From positions 1 to 34,462 of the forward strand of contig JAOAHJ010000021.1 of NCBI GenBank assembly GCA_026415295.1: DNA of 34,462 bases, read 5' to 3'. The translations under genes and the position numbers were made by a program. Origin of the DNA: Spirochaetota bacterium (GTDB lineage Bacteria; Spirochaetota; JAAYUW01; JAOAHJ01). Every line of letters begins with the position of its first letter. The first letter of the stretch is position 1. The notes below the pieces were generated by a model. It was given only the letters and a program-made list of their open reading frames with translations, did no database searches and was not told the origin of the DNA. Shown piece by piece: positions 34,441-34,462 of the stretch.

Positions 34441-34462
34441 ATAATGCTAATATATATATAAG

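Noticed and set aside
1-34462. CRISPR array, tRNA or rRNA genes
   Set aside because: No regularly spaced repeats and no G+C-rich cloverleaf-like segments were found by eye; a covariance-model search would settle it.

Overview
The window is a very A+T-rich (about three-quarters A/T by eye) stretch of bacterial chromosome with about 21 intact protein genes, one gene cut by the left edge and one decayed gene. TAA ends almost every gene; TAG ends two and TGA one, and Trp is always TGG, so the genetic code looks standard. No tRNA, rRNA, CRISPR array or insertion sequence was seen. The gene mix fits an anaerobic or microaerophilic free-living bacterium: MEP-pathway IspH, radical-SAM and ferredoxin-like proteins, a TAXI-TRAP transporter, a chemoreceptor and an Rrf2 regulator with cysteine ligands. 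The spirochaete-like style of the acyl-CoA synthetase hints at a low-GC member of Spirochaetota. That placement is a low-confidence inference.

Layout. Positions 1-842 hold the end of an SBBP beta-propeller-repeat protein and, next to it, a shrunken lipoprotein-type relative broken by a TGA. A terminator hairpin follows. Positions 1079-8678 form a run on the + strand: a GPH-family sugar symporter, a fucose-isomerase-fold protein, a YihQ-like GH31 glycosidase, a PlsC-type acyltransferase carrying a zinc ribbon, and YicC. The first three look like an uptake, hydrolysis and isomerisation set for a glycoside. The glycosidase resembles sulfoquinovosidases but has Gln where they have the sulfonate-binding Arg. 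A short sigma-70 factor (minus strand) is convergent with yicC. Divergent from it are an unrecognised 409-residue protein and a spore-photoproduct-lyase-like radical SAM protein, then a DnaJ-domain protein, IspH, a TauE/SafE permease and a PHP-domain phosphoesterase.

Positions 16616-19613 (minus) encode a TAXI-TRAP uptake system: binding protein, then fused permease. A methyl-accepting chemotaxis protein lies divergent, followed by a long-chain acyl-CoA synthetase. Positions 24212-28873 hold NAD synthetase and an EFR1-type flavodoxin/ferredoxin protein on the minus strand, divergent from CinA (NMN deamidase). The NAD synthetase has an intact synthetase half but a degenerate glutaminase half. 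A XerC/D recombinase follows.

Positions 29877-33565 (minus) hold a four-PAS hybrid histidine kinase and, 17 bases downstream, a secreted or anchored KY-like transglutaminase-fold protein. At the right edge an Rrf2 regulator has a good sigma-70 promoter overlapped by a palindrome. A nearly identical perfect palindrome lies at 34427-34440, suggesting autoregulation and a further Rrf2 target just beyond the window.
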